In this document: positions 9,725-19,037 of the stretch, in pieces
Layout of the letters: each line of letters begins with the position of its first letter
How positions within the stretch are numbered: the first letter of the stretch is position 1
Assembly (NCBI GenBank): GCA_016713985.1
Contig: JADJOD010000021.1
Span: 90,889 to 154,888 of the forward strand
DNA: 64,000 nt
Direction: 5' to 3'
DNA from: Lewinellaceae bacterium
GTDB taxonomy: Bacteria; Bacteroidota; Bacteroidia; Chitinophagales; Saprospiraceae
Notes under the pieces: generated by a model
The model's input: the letters and a program-made list of their open reading frames with translations, nothing else
Databases searched by the model: none
What the model was told of the DNA's origin: nothing
Translations under genes and position numbers: made by a program

Positions 9725-10264
9725 ATGAAAACGCACGCCCTTATTTTACTTGCATCGACTCTTTTGTGCACCGGCTGCGCAAGCATTCAACTCAGTTCGA
9801 AAAAAGACGACTCCTTCAGCGGTCAGATAAAATCGGTTTATATACAGGCAAATCCCGGCAGCAAGTATGATGAAGACCTGTATGCCATCCTCGTAACCGG
9901 CCTGAAAAAAGAACTGAAGGCACGCGGGATTCAGGTTAAAGAGGAATTTACTGATTTGCCCGATTCTCCCGGAATGGAAGGCGCCGCCGGCGATTTTAAG
10001 GCGGATGCAACCCTGATTCTGGAAAAAAACGCGGAAGAAAAATTCAAGGTCAATACTCCGGTTGTTACCTCTTTTGGCGGATTGGGTATCAATATTTCTT
10101 CCCCTACCTACGACCGTTTTATGATCAGACTGACTGATGCACACACCGCCAAAGATATCTGGGTCGGTATGGCTTCCGTGCGTTACGGAGAAAGGCGTTA
10201 TGCCGCCAAAAAACTGGTAAACCAATTCGAAAAGGACGGTTTGGTTTCGCGAATAAAAAAATAA
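9725..10264 (+). CDS. Putative outer-membrane lipoprotein of unknown function
   Basis: The 179-residue product begins with a hydrophobic signal and a lipobox-like LLCTGC with the lipid-modified Cys near residue 18, so it is probably anchored in the outer membrane. The mature part is an alpha/beta domain (residues 30-179) without a motif I recognise. It is flanked by short gaps and appears to be transcribed alone. ATG 9725 is preferred over 9689 because the lysine-plus-hydrophobic signal starts there. Confidence 0.75.
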   Translation: MKTHALILLASTLLCTGCASIQLSSKKDDSFSGQIKSVYIQANPGSKYDEDLYAILVTGLKKELKARGIQVKEEFTDLPDSPGMEGAAGDFKADATLILEKNAEEKFKVNTPVVTSFGGLGINISSPTYDRFMIRLTDAHTAKDIWVGMASVRYGERRYAAKKLVNQFEKDGLVSRIKK

Positions 10265-10336
10265 TGAACCGCCCATCCCGGAACCTCGATTTTTGGTTTT
10301 TTGTGCGCCTTTTCGGAACATCCGAAAGAGGAGCCT

Positions 10337-10365
10337 GTTGCTGTTTTGATATATTTATACATTTG
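10337..10365 (+). promoter_or_regulatory. Promoter of gnd
   Basis: An exact TAnnTTTG box, TACATTTG (10358-10365), has GTTG at 10337-10340 upstream with a 17-bp spacer. The start codon lies 25 bp downstream. Confidence 0.6.
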
Positions 10366-10390
10366 AGGTCTAAACATCAGATTTGGGAAG

Positions 10391-11815
<1,425 letters not shown>

Positions 11816-11944
11816 TTGTACCCGGCGAATTTTGTCGCAGCCGGGACAACAGGTATTCAATTATTGCCGCCAGACGTGGTTTTCCGTAACATTCAGGTAT
11901 CTTAACCGTTAGAGAGAATATTTACAAAATCACAGAAATTCGAC

Positions 11945-12607
11945 ATGAATACAAATCACTCTTTTTTATTGGTGGCCGCCGCAGTGCTTTTTACCCAATG
12001 CACAACCGGTAAATACGATGACCGCAAACAGAATAAAACGGCGCCTTCCGAAACCGGCAAAAACATGCCGGCAGACCTTTCCGGCTACAGTAAAGCCACT
12101 TTTGCCGCGGGCTGTTTCTGGTGTGAAGAGGCCGTTTTTGAAAGTGTGAACGGGGTGGCCGAAGTGGTATCCGGTTATTCCGGCGGCCACCAGAAAAATC
12201 CCACGTATGAAGAAGTAGGCACGGGCTCCACGGGCCATGCGGAAGCCGTGGAGGTCTATTATGATTCGACCGTTGTTTCGTTTAATGCCCTGATGAAGGT
12301 ATATTTTGCCTCGGAAGACCCCACCCAACGAAACGGACAAGGCCCCGATATCGGCACCCAATACCGTTCTATCATATTTTACCGGAATGCTTCGGAAAAA
12401 CAACAAGCCGAGCAATACATCGCCACACTCACCGGTTCGGGGAAATATTCAAAACCGATTGTTGTGGAAATCGCGGCGTTTACCCGCTTCTGGCCGGCTG
12501 AAGATTATCACCAGGATTATGTAAAACACCACCCGGAAAACCCCTATGTACAACACGAATCCATTCCCAGGCTTCGCCGAACCAACAACAGATACCCGAA
12601 TTGTTAA
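11945..12607 (+). CDS. msrA: Peptide methionine-S-sulfoxide reductase, lipoprotein form
   Basis: The enzyme reduces methionine-S-sulfoxide in proteins. The catalytic motif GCFWC places the active Cys at residue 57. GYSGGHQKNPTYEEVGTGSTGHAE and the late YHQDYV segment are typical of MsrA. The 220-residue protein is longer than a cytoplasmic MsrA because it starts with a signal and lipobox, LFTQC (Cys19), so it probably repairs proteins in the periplasm or outer membrane. The R-isomer enzyme MsrB is encoded separately at 36053-36442. A Cys is the last residue and might act in recycling, but this is not certain. Confidence 0.95.
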   Translation: MNTNHSFLLVAAAVLFTQCTTGKYDDRKQNKTAPSETGKNMPADLSGYSKATFAAGCFWCEEAVFESVNGVAEVVSGYSGGHQKNPTYEEVGTGSTGHAEAVEVYYDSTVVSFNALMKVYFASEDPTQRNGQGPDIGTQYRSIIFYRNASEKQQAEQYIATLTGSGKYSKPIVVEIAAFTRFWPAEDYHQDYVKHHPENPYVQHESIPRLRRTNNRYPNC

Positions 12608-12727
12608 AACCCGAACGGTCGCTGTTGAAGAAGTAAAACAACCCGGCTCCACGGCCGGAGGTATCTTGTTGCAAAAACAGCCTGAAAAAACTTTTTTCCA
12701 AAATGCGCGGTTCTGCAAACAAAAAGC

Positions 12728-12755
12728 TTGGAATTTGTAAAAAATTGTACTTTTA
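12728..12755 (+). promoter_or_regulatory. Probable promoter of the histone-like gene
   Basis: TTG 12728-12730, a 17-bp spacer and TACTTTTA (12748-12755) form a match to the -33/-7 pattern with one mismatch (final A for G). The start codon is 32 bp further on. Confidence 0.45.
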
Positions 12756-12787
12756 CGCAGTTATTAACTAATTTCATTCAACTTGTT

Positions 12788-12970
12788 ATGAGCAAAATTT
12801 TTGAAACCATCAAGAAAACAATTGCCGAAACAGAATCAGACGTTGCTAAATTTTACGACGGCAATAATGCTGCTGGCGCCCGCGTAAGAAAAGCAATGCA
12901 GGAGTTGAAAGACCTGGCACAAGCCCTTAGAAAGGATGTGCTGGACGTCAAAGGCTCCAGAAAGGCTTAA
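12788..12970 (+). CDS. Histone H1-like (Hc1 family) small protein
   Basis: The 60-residue helical, lysine-rich protein carries the pattern SDVAKFYDGNNAAGARVRKA followed by MQELKDLAQALRK. This matches the short Hc1-like proteins found widely in Bacteroidota. These are thought to bind DNA and help organise the nucleoid, an inference from the family name and charge. ATG 12788 is preferred over 12728 because the homologous region starts there. An intrinsic terminator follows directly, so the gene is probably a single transcription unit. Confidence 0.8.
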   Translation: MSKIFETIKKTIAETESDVAKFYDGNNAAGARVRKAMQELKDLAQALRKDVLDVKGSRKA

Positions 12971-12992
12971 TTCATTGATCACCTAAATTAAT

Positions 12993-13037
12993 ACGCCTGC
13001 AAAGTCCGGTTTCCGGTCTTCGCAGGCGTTTTTATTT
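12993..13037 (+). terminator. Intrinsic terminator after the histone-like gene
   Basis: ACGCCTGC (12993-13000) pairs with GCAGGCGT (13022-13029), with an inner CCGG hairpin, and is followed by TTTTTATTT. It may also serve the convergent DoxX gene. Confidence 0.75.
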
Positions 13038-13047
13038 GCCGGGATCC

Positions 13048-14574
13048 CTATTTCCAGCGGCTGCCCAGCGTCGAAAAATTGGGCAAATGCCGGTGGTGGT
13101 ACATATCGAGCACCACGCCGTCTTTCCACACTACCACACCTGGATTGGCCCGGATGATGGTTTTGAGCAGCTTGTCGTCGGCCTTGTAAAACGGGTATCC
13201 GGCTTTTACCTGAGCGGCAAAGCCGGCGGCGATTTCGGCATCGCCGTAAGTCGTAATGGCAAATACTTTCCATCCGGCCTTCATGGCTTCCTCCGCCAGC
13301 GGGTTGATCTCTTTGCTGAAACGTTCCGCGTAGTCCGCTTCCGGAATAAACACTTCCTGCTCTTCCTTTCGTTGATTGACGGAAACCACACGGCGTTGCA
13401 GTTGGAAAGAATCCCTGTTGATCCGAACGGTATCGGTTGCCCACACAGTATCCTGAACTACAACGGATTGTATTTGTTTTTGGCCTTTCAGTTTATAAGC
13501 CACAATCATCAGGCTGTAGCCGGGCTCTGCCAGAATGTCCTCGGTGACTTCCACCGATTCTCCGTTTTCTTCTTTTTCAACGGCAAATTCGCTGACTTTT
13601 GTTTTAGTGACGGGAATTCGTTGTCCGTCTTTTTCAATATAAAGTTCGGTCTGAATCTGGTCCTTTACTTTCCAGCCCTGATTTTTAGGGTACTCTTTTG
13701 CATAGGCATAACCGTTCGGTTTGGGCTCCATAAAAGTGACCGTTTTGTCTAAGCTGTCGTTGCGCAATACCCAGCCGAGGATGTCTACCTTGGCGTCCGA
13801 TTCCAGCGCTTTTCGCTCCCGGATATTGGAGCCCATTTTAAACGGGCGAAAATCTACAACCGGCAGGTCCCAATAGGTATTTTGAACACAACACAACAGG
13901 GAGGCGGCCGTTGCGACTCCAACCGTGAGGTTCCGGGTGCGGGCGGTCCAAAGTTGATGCATATTACGCGAACGGAGCAGAAACAACAGCGCGGGAATCA
14001 TCAGGCCGAGGTCCTTGAAAAAGGAAATTTTCGGGTCCAGTTTGATGAAGTCGCCAAAACAACCGCAGTCGGTCACCCGCATCTGCGTTTTTACATAAGG
14101 GCCCCATTGGGCAAAGTCAAAAAAATTGGCCTCGGAAGGAACAAACCCGGTCAGGTAGGTAAAACCGGTGAGCAGGGTAAAGAAAAAGACCAGCAGAAAA
14201 AACAGCCAGGCAGTCCATTTGCGCGTATAACCCACCATGAGCATGACGCCGAGGGCAATTTCCAGGACGATCATGAAAATGGAAACGCCTTCGCTGGATT
14301 TGGCCAGCCAAGGAAACAGGGGGGCCATTCCCGCAAATACATTGGTCAGCCCCTCAAAAGTCTGCTCGAAAGCCGCAAAATAGTCTTCCATTTTATAAGC
14401 AGTCCCAATCGGGTCTACTGCTTTTACCAGCCCTGAAAAAACAAACCATACCCCGCAAAAATGCTGGAGAAAAGTCCAGAGAACGTTTTTATGCTTTTTA
14501 GCCCAAACCGTCCATGCCGTGAGCAGGGCGCCGGCAATTGCAAATGAAATAATCAGCGTAGGAAGTGATGTCAT
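13048..14574 (-). CDS. BT_3928-like DoxX/MauE-type membrane protein
   Basis: The 508-residue protein has an N-terminal DoxX-like region with about five or six membrane helices (residues 1-215). It contains a VTDCGCFGDF motif of the sort seen in MauE-type disulfide-linked proteins. The C-terminal half (about 230-508) is soluble and ends in a possible thioredoxin-like domain (KVFAITTYGD and NPGVVVWKDG), but no CxxC was seen there. Its first four bases overlap the stop of the DUF1599 gene (ATGA), which indicates translational coupling. This pairing is common in Bacteroidota. A redox-linked role is an inference. Confidence 0.82.
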   Translation of the reverse strand: MTSLPTLIISFAIAGALLTAWTVWAKKHKNVLWTFLQHFCGVWFVFSGLVKAVDPIGTAYKMEDYFAAFEQTFEGLTNVFAGMAPLFPWLAKSSEGVSIFMIVLEIALGVMLMVGYTRKWTAWLFFLLVFFFTLLTGFTYLTGFVPSEANFFDFAQWGPYVKTQMRVTDCGCFGDFIKLDPKISFFKDLGLMIPALLFLLRSRNMHQLWTARTRNLTVGVATAASLLCCVQNTYWDLPVVDFRPFKMGSNIRERKALESDAKVDILGWVLRNDSLDKTVTFMEPKPNGYAYAKEYPKNQGWKVKDQIQTELYIEKDGQRIPVTKTKVSEFAVEKEENGESVEVTEDILAEPGYSLMIVAYKLKGQKQIQSVVVQDTVWATDTVRINRDSFQLQRRVVSVNQRKEEQEVFIPEADYAERFSKEINPLAEEAMKAGWKVFAITTYGDAEIAAGFAAQVKAGYPFYKADDKLLKTIIRANPGVVVWKDGVVLDMYHHRHLPNFSTLGSRWK

Positions 14575-15134
14575 GGTTTATCTTGTTGATGGATGTTTTT
14601 TTCAGAAAGCCGGATGAGTGCAAAAACGGCGTAGTTGATGATGTCGCGATAGTTCGAATCAAGCCCTTCCGACACTGACGTGAGGCCGGAATTATCTTCT
14701 ATTTGTTTGATTCTCAGTATTTTTTGCAAAATAAGATCGGTCATACTGCTGACTCGCATCAAACGCCAGGCTTCATCATAGTCGTGGTTTTTGGCTTCCA
14801 GGAGTTGTATGTTTTCCGATATATGGCGGTCATATAAGCCGGCCACCATTTCCGGGTTGAGTTCCAGGGGAGTATCTTTCGGCAGAGACATCTGAATCAG
14901 GGCCAGCACGCAATAATTGACTAATCCGATAAACTCCGATTCGACGCTGTCCGTTACTTTTTGCTCTCCTTTTTGCTCAATGCTGCGGATGCGCAACGCC
15001 TTGATATACAACTGATCGGTAATGCTTTCCGGGCGCAGGATACGCCAGGCTGTGCCATAGTCGGCTGTTTTTTTCAAAAAGAGATCGCGGCACAGGGCTA
15101 CGACTTCGCGGAATTGTTCGAACGTTTTCTTCAT
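14571..15134 (-). CDS. DUF1599 (Nmad1-like) protein
   Basis: The 187-residue protein contains two copies of one domain. The first copy has DYGTAWRILRPESITDQLYI followed by KALRIRSIE, and the second has DYDEAWRLMRVSSMTDLILQ followed by KILRIKQIE. Each copy ends in an NYxVxALIxxS helix. The family is proposed to be linked to modified nucleotides; its exact role is unknown. It is the first gene of a two-gene operon with the DoxX-type gene. Confidence 0.88.
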   Translation of the reverse strand: MKKTFEQFREVVALCRDLFLKKTADYGTAWRILRPESITDQLYIKALRIRSIEQKGEQKVTDSVESEFIGLVNYCVLALIQMSLPKDTPLELNPEMVAGLYDRHISENIQLLEAKNHDYDEAWRLMRVSSMTDLILQKILRIKQIEDNSGLTSVSEGLDSNYRDIINYAVFALIRLSEKNIHQQDKP

Positions 15135-15144
15135 AGAGGCCGGG

Positions 15145-15152
15145 CAAAGATA
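15145..15152 (-). promoter_or_regulatory. -7 box very close to the DUF1599 start codon
   Basis: On the minus strand TATCTTTG (15152-15145) matches TAnnTTTG exactly and lies 10 bp before ATG 15134. That leaves an expected leader of only a few bases. No clear -33 TTG is seen. Confidence 0.45.
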
Positions 15153-15191
15153 GAAAAGTTGATTTTCGGGGGGAGCAGGCTTTGAATATTG

Positions 15192-15920
15192 TTAACGGCG
15201 GCGGTGCAATTGTGGAACCAGCCAGCCGGAAGCGGCTCCCACTGCGAACCCGGTCAGCACATCGGATAAAAAATGTTTGCCGCCCCGCATACGCAGGTAG
15301 CCGACTGATAAAGGAATGATACCCGCACCGGCCCACACAACAGGGCGCCATTTTGAATCGGGGTGGTAGTCGGACCATATTTTTGCCGTTGAAAAAGCGA
15401 AAGCGGCTACCGTGGAAGTATGCCCGGAAAAAAACGAGCGCCGGGCGTCCGTTTTTAACTTTTCCGCCAACGGCGCCTGTGTGTTGTATACAAATGGCCG
15501 CGGGCGGCGAACGAGTTCTTTTGCCAGCAAGGTCAGCCCGGTATTCACAAGCATAACTTCTCCGATAAGTAATCCGGATTGCGGGGCATCCCGTCTGATT
15601 TCCCGGTCAGCCAGCAACAACAGCGGCAAGGCTGCCGAAGAATACAACATCCAGTCGCTGCCGCTGCGGGCCGCAATCGAATAGTGGCGGATGGCGAAAC
15701 GGTCGAAGGCCGGGATACGACTCGCGTCTAGCGAAGTCACTTCTTCCGGTGTCAACGCCTTGGTGTTGCGTTGTAAAACAAAGGACAAACCAATGGCAGT
15801 CCCGCTGCCGCCCAGCCAAATCGCTTCTTTACCACCCTTTAACCGATAAGGATTCTGAGCGGCTGCGTGCGACAATATCTGGCATATTAAAATACTGGCA
15901 AACAGGATTTTAATCTTCAT
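15192..15920 (-). CDS. PAP2-superfamily membrane phosphatase
   Basis: The 242-residue protein has an N-terminal signal and several membrane helices. The three PAP2 motifs are visible: KELVRRPRPF, FFSGHTST with the catalytic His, and RMRGGKHFLSDVLTG with the second His and Asp. Family members remove phosphate from lipids such as undecaprenyl pyrophosphate, phosphatidate or lipid A. The substrate is not predictable here. It is the third minus-strand gene in this stretch but is separated from DUF1599 by 57 bp that contain the latter's promoter. Confidence 0.88.
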   Translation of the reverse strand: MKIKILFASILICQILSHAAAQNPYRLKGGKEAIWLGGSGTAIGLSFVLQRNTKALTPEEVTSLDASRIPAFDRFAIRHYSIAARSGSDWMLYSSAALPLLLLADREIRRDAPQSGLLIGEVMLVNTGLTLLAKELVRRPRPFVYNTQAPLAEKLKTDARRSFFSGHTSTVAAFAFSTAKIWSDYHPDSKWRPVVWAGAGIIPLSVGYLRMRGGKHFLSDVLTGFAVGAASGWLVPQLHRRR

Positions 15921-16042
15921 TTAAAACAAAAAGTTTTTTATTTGAAAATAACCGTTAACTTTACCGCGACAAACATAATCTATTTACTAAGTTCTTCTTC
16001 TACAGATACTTGTCTGTTGCATGGAACAAAACCTTGACCAAT

Positions 16043-16414
16043 ATGAATCGAGTTATCGGCCTGGGCGGCATTTTTTTTAAGTGCCGCGACATCGAACATA
16101 CCCGAACCTGGTACGCCAGACACCTCGGCATCAACGTGGAAAGTTGGGGCGCCCAGTTCAACCTTCGCGACGACACGAACCCGTCTGCTTACTCCGTATT
16201 GAGTTTTTTTAAACGCAGCACGGATTATTTCGAACCGTCGGAATCCGCCTTTATGATCAATTTCAGGGTGGAAAACCTGGATAATCTCGTAAAAGTATTG
16301 CGGGAAGAAGGTATCGAACTGATTGGAGAGCCCCTTGAGGAGGAATATGGCAAATTTGCCTGGCTGCTCGATCCGGAGGGCAACAAAATCGAATTGTGGG
16401 AGCAGCCGAGATAA
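16043..16414 (+). CDS. VOC (glyoxalase/bleomycin-resistance fold) protein
   Basis: The 123-residue protein consists of two betaalphabetabetabeta modules. It begins with GLGGIFFKCRDIEHTRTWYA and ends with AWLLDPEGNKIELWEQ, where the Glu of IELWE is the usual metal ligand. This matches small glyoxalase-like proteins of unknown substrate. ATG 16043 was chosen over an upstream ATG at 16010 because the first strand starts shortly after it. It is convergent with mutS2; the two stops are 17 bp apart. Confidence 0.88.
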   Translation: MNRVIGLGGIFFKCRDIEHTRTWYARHLGINVESWGAQFNLRDDTNPSAYSVLSFFKRSTDYFEPSESAFMINFRVENLDNLVKVLREEGIELIGEPLEEEYGKFAWLLDPEGNKIELWEQPR

Positions 16415-16431
16415 ATCCGTCCGGTTGCCGG

Positions 16432-18825
16432 TTATGCCAAATCCACCATCGTAACGCCATCTCCGCCGCCGTCCTGCTCCGGGTGATAAATACCGGCAAT
16501 GTTTCCGCCGTATTCGCGCAATTTTTGCCGCACCAACTTCCGCAAAATCCCGTCTCCCTTGCCGTGAAGTATACGCAGGCTTGACGCGTTGGATAACAAG
16601 GCGCTGTCAATAAATTTTTCCAGCACCTGGAGCGCTTCCTGTTTGCTCATGCCCCGCAGGTCAATTTTGGAATCAAAAGTTGCCGTATGCTGCAGATCGG
16701 TAGCCGTTACGTGGCTCACTTGCCTGATGGGTTCCGTCGCGGGCAGGAGGTCGCGGAGATGTGCTGTTACACGAATGCCGCCCATCAACACGGTGGCTTT
16801 TTGGCCTTTCACTTCTTCTACCCGGCCGGTGGCGCCGCCGGCGCGCAGCCGGACATAATCACCCGCCGCCATCGGTTTTCCGGAAGCGGACGGCGCGTTT
16901 TGCTCTTCGAGCCGAACCACTTCGGCGTTCACCTCATCCACTTCGCGGGCCTTTTCACTACGCTCGAGGCGAAGTTTGGAGGAAATTTCCTGGGCGCGTA
17001 CGAGGTTTTTTTCGTCCTTAAGTTGCCGGATCAATTTGTCTACTTCCCGGCTGGTATTGGCACTTTGCCGGAGTTCAAATTCTTTTTGATCCAGTTTCAG
17101 GCGTTTGCGTTTTACTTCCAGATCCTGCTGCATGCCGTCGTAGGTCTTGATGAGGCGTTCGAGCGATTGTTCCTTTTCTGAAACAGCAGACAGTTTTTCT
17201 TCCAGTTCCTGTTTTTCCCGCTGAAGTTCGATCAGAATGTCGTCTACGGCTGTTTCCGGGCCCGTACGATTGCGGGCGTAGCCGATGATATCTTTGGGAA
17301 GTCCGCTTTTTTCGGCAATTTCGAAGGCGTAACTGCTTCCCGGCCGGCCTACTTTGAGTTCGTAGGTCGGTGACAAAGAGTCCTTGTCGAAGTGCATGTT
17401 CCCGTTCAGGATGCCCGGATTGCGGAATGCAAAAACTTTCAGGTTGGAATAGTGGGTGGTGATGACCGCAAAAACTCCTTTTCGGTGCAACTGGCGGAGA
17501 ATCGCCTCTGCGATAGCGCCTCCGGGTTTCGGATCGGTTCCGCTGCCCATTTCGTCGATGAGCACCAGGGTTTGCGGCGTGGCATTTTGCAGAAATACAC
17601 GGGCATTTTGCAAACGCGACGAATAGGTGGAAAGGTCGTCGTCGAGGCTTTGCTGGTCGCCGATATCGGCAAATATTTGCTTAAAAATCCCGAAATCGCT
17701 CAATTCGTGCACCGGCACCAGCAAACCGCATTGAAGCATCAACTGGAGCAAACCGACCGATTTCATGGCCACCGACTTGCCGCCGGCATTGGGGCCGGAC
17801 AAAATGAGCAGGTGGTTTTCGCTGTTGAGCCGCAGATCAAAAGGCACTGTTTTGCGACCCAGGGGTTTGTTTTTCAGGTAGAGCAGGGGATGGTATCCCT
17901 TTTTTATCCCGATAACCGGTTTTTCGTGTAAGATCGGCATACCGGCACGCATGGCCAGGGCGAGTCGCGCTTTGGCATGGATCACGTCGAAACGGATCAG
18001 CGTCTGAAGGTAATTTGCAATCAGGTGGGAATAGGGGCGGATCGTGTCGCTCAGGTTCCGCAGGATGCGGAATATTTCCCGTCGTTCATCCTGCTCCAGG
18101 TCAAAAAGGTCGTTGTTGATTTCGATCACCCCTTCCGGCTCGATGAACGCAGTACGCCCGGTATCCGATTCATCGTGAATGATACCCCGGATTTTCCGCT
18201 TGTGCTCCGCCGGGACCGACAACACCCTGCGGTGATTTCTGAAACTCTCCGGCGAGTCCGACAACCAGCCTTTGGACCGGCATTCCTGAATAATCTGGCG
18301 AAAACGGGCATCGAGTTCCCTGACTTTTTGTTGCATTTCACGCCGGATGCGCTGCAGGTCGGGAGAGGCGTCGGGCCGGATTTCACCTTTGTCGTCAAAA
18401 ACGGCGTTAATGGCTTTTATCAATCCTTCATCAAACACCAGCGGCCGTGTGATGTCGTACAGTTTGGGATAAATATCTTTTTTTGGGCCGGCAGAGAAAA
18501 ACTTGAACACATCCCGGATCAGCGACAAAATTCGCAGGATACCCTGAAAAGATTCCGCCTGCAAGGTATATCCATCTTTTTCCAACATTTTCAGATCATT
18601 CCGTATATCGGGAAAAGACTCCAGCGGGAAACGATCGTTTTTTTCAAGTATCAGTTTGAACTCCCGGGTTTCCCGTAAAAACAAATCAATTATTTTAAAA
18701 TCGGTACCCGGGGCAGTGCGGGCCAATTCTTCGGCTGCCATTGATGTAAGTGCCTCTTTTTCAAGCAAATCGAGGATTTTATCAAACTCCAGTTTCCGGA
18801 AAACGTCTTTCGGTTCAAAATTCAT
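16432..18825 (-). CDS. mutS2: MutS2 family DNA/ribosome-associated ATPase
   Basis: The 797-residue protein (802 if TTG 18840 is used) has the MutS core and ATPase domain with Walker A GPNAGGKS near residue 345, then DEMGSGTDPKPGGAIAEA and TTHYSNLK. A long coiled-coil region and a C-terminal Smr domain follow (DLRGMSKQEALQVLEKFI, then RILHGKGDG). The N-terminal mismatch-recognition domain of MutS1 is absent, as expected for MutS2. Family members suppress homologous recombination or act in ribosome rescue, depending on species. ATG 18825 is preferred over the TTG. Confidence 0.95.
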   Translation of the reverse strand: MNFEPKDVFRKLEFDKILDLLEKEALTSMAAEELARTAPGTDFKIIDLFLRETREFKLILEKNDRFPLESFPDIRNDLKMLEKDGYTLQAESFQGILRILSLIRDVFKFFSAGPKKDIYPKLYDITRPLVFDEGLIKAINAVFDDKGEIRPDASPDLQRIRREMQQKVRELDARFRQIIQECRSKGWLSDSPESFRNHRRVLSVPAEHKRKIRGIIHDESDTGRTAFIEPEGVIEINNDLFDLEQDERREIFRILRNLSDTIRPYSHLIANYLQTLIRFDVIHAKARLALAMRAGMPILHEKPVIGIKKGYHPLLYLKNKPLGRKTVPFDLRLNSENHLLILSGPNAGGKSVAMKSVGLLQLMLQCGLLVPVHELSDFGIFKQIFADIGDQQSLDDDLSTYSSRLQNARVFLQNATPQTLVLIDEMGSGTDPKPGGAIAEAILRQLHRKGVFAVITTHYSNLKVFAFRNPGILNGNMHFDKDSLSPTYELKVGRPGSSYAFEIAEKSGLPKDIIGYARNRTGPETAVDDILIELQREKQELEEKLSAVSEKEQSLERLIKTYDGMQQDLEVKRKRLKLDQKEFELRQSANTSREVDKLIRQLKDEKNLVRAQEISSKLRLERSEKAREVDEVNAEVVRLEEQNAPSASGKPMAAGDYVRLRAGGATGRVEEVKGQKATVLMGGIRVTAHLRDLLPATEPIRQVSHVTATDLQHTATFDSKIDLRGMSKQEALQVLEKFIDSALLSNASSLRILHGKGDGILRKLVRQKLREYGGNIAGIYHPEQDGGGDGVTMVDLA

Positions 18826-18853
18826 AGTGTCACTGTTCAAGATTCAGATGCTG

Positions 18854-18861
18854 CAAAAATA
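18854..18861 (-). promoter_or_regulatory. Candidate -7 box for mutS2
   Basis: The minus-strand sequence TATTTTTG (18861-18854) fits TAnnTTTG and lies 28 bp before ATG 18825. No well-spaced TTG upstream was found. Confidence 0.35.
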
Positions 18862-18968
18862 CCGCCCTTCAAACAAATAACCGATCAGGAAGTTCCTTCC
18901 GGCAAAAGATGCAGAAGAAATTGCACAGATGCTATAATTATCCGTTTGGGATATTTTCATCTAAAAAT

Positions 18969-18999
18969 TCTGAGGAACCCAAACTGATCGGTAGATTTG
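18969..18999 (+). promoter_or_regulatory. Promoter of the Omp28-like gene
   Basis: TCTG (18969-18972), a 19-bp spacer and an exact TAGATTTG box (18992-18999) form a good Bacteroidota promoter, with a leader of about 30 bases before ATG 19038. Confidence 0.6.
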
Positions 19000-19037
19000 C
19001 CCCAACAAATTCAAAATTTCAATTAAATTACTGCCTT

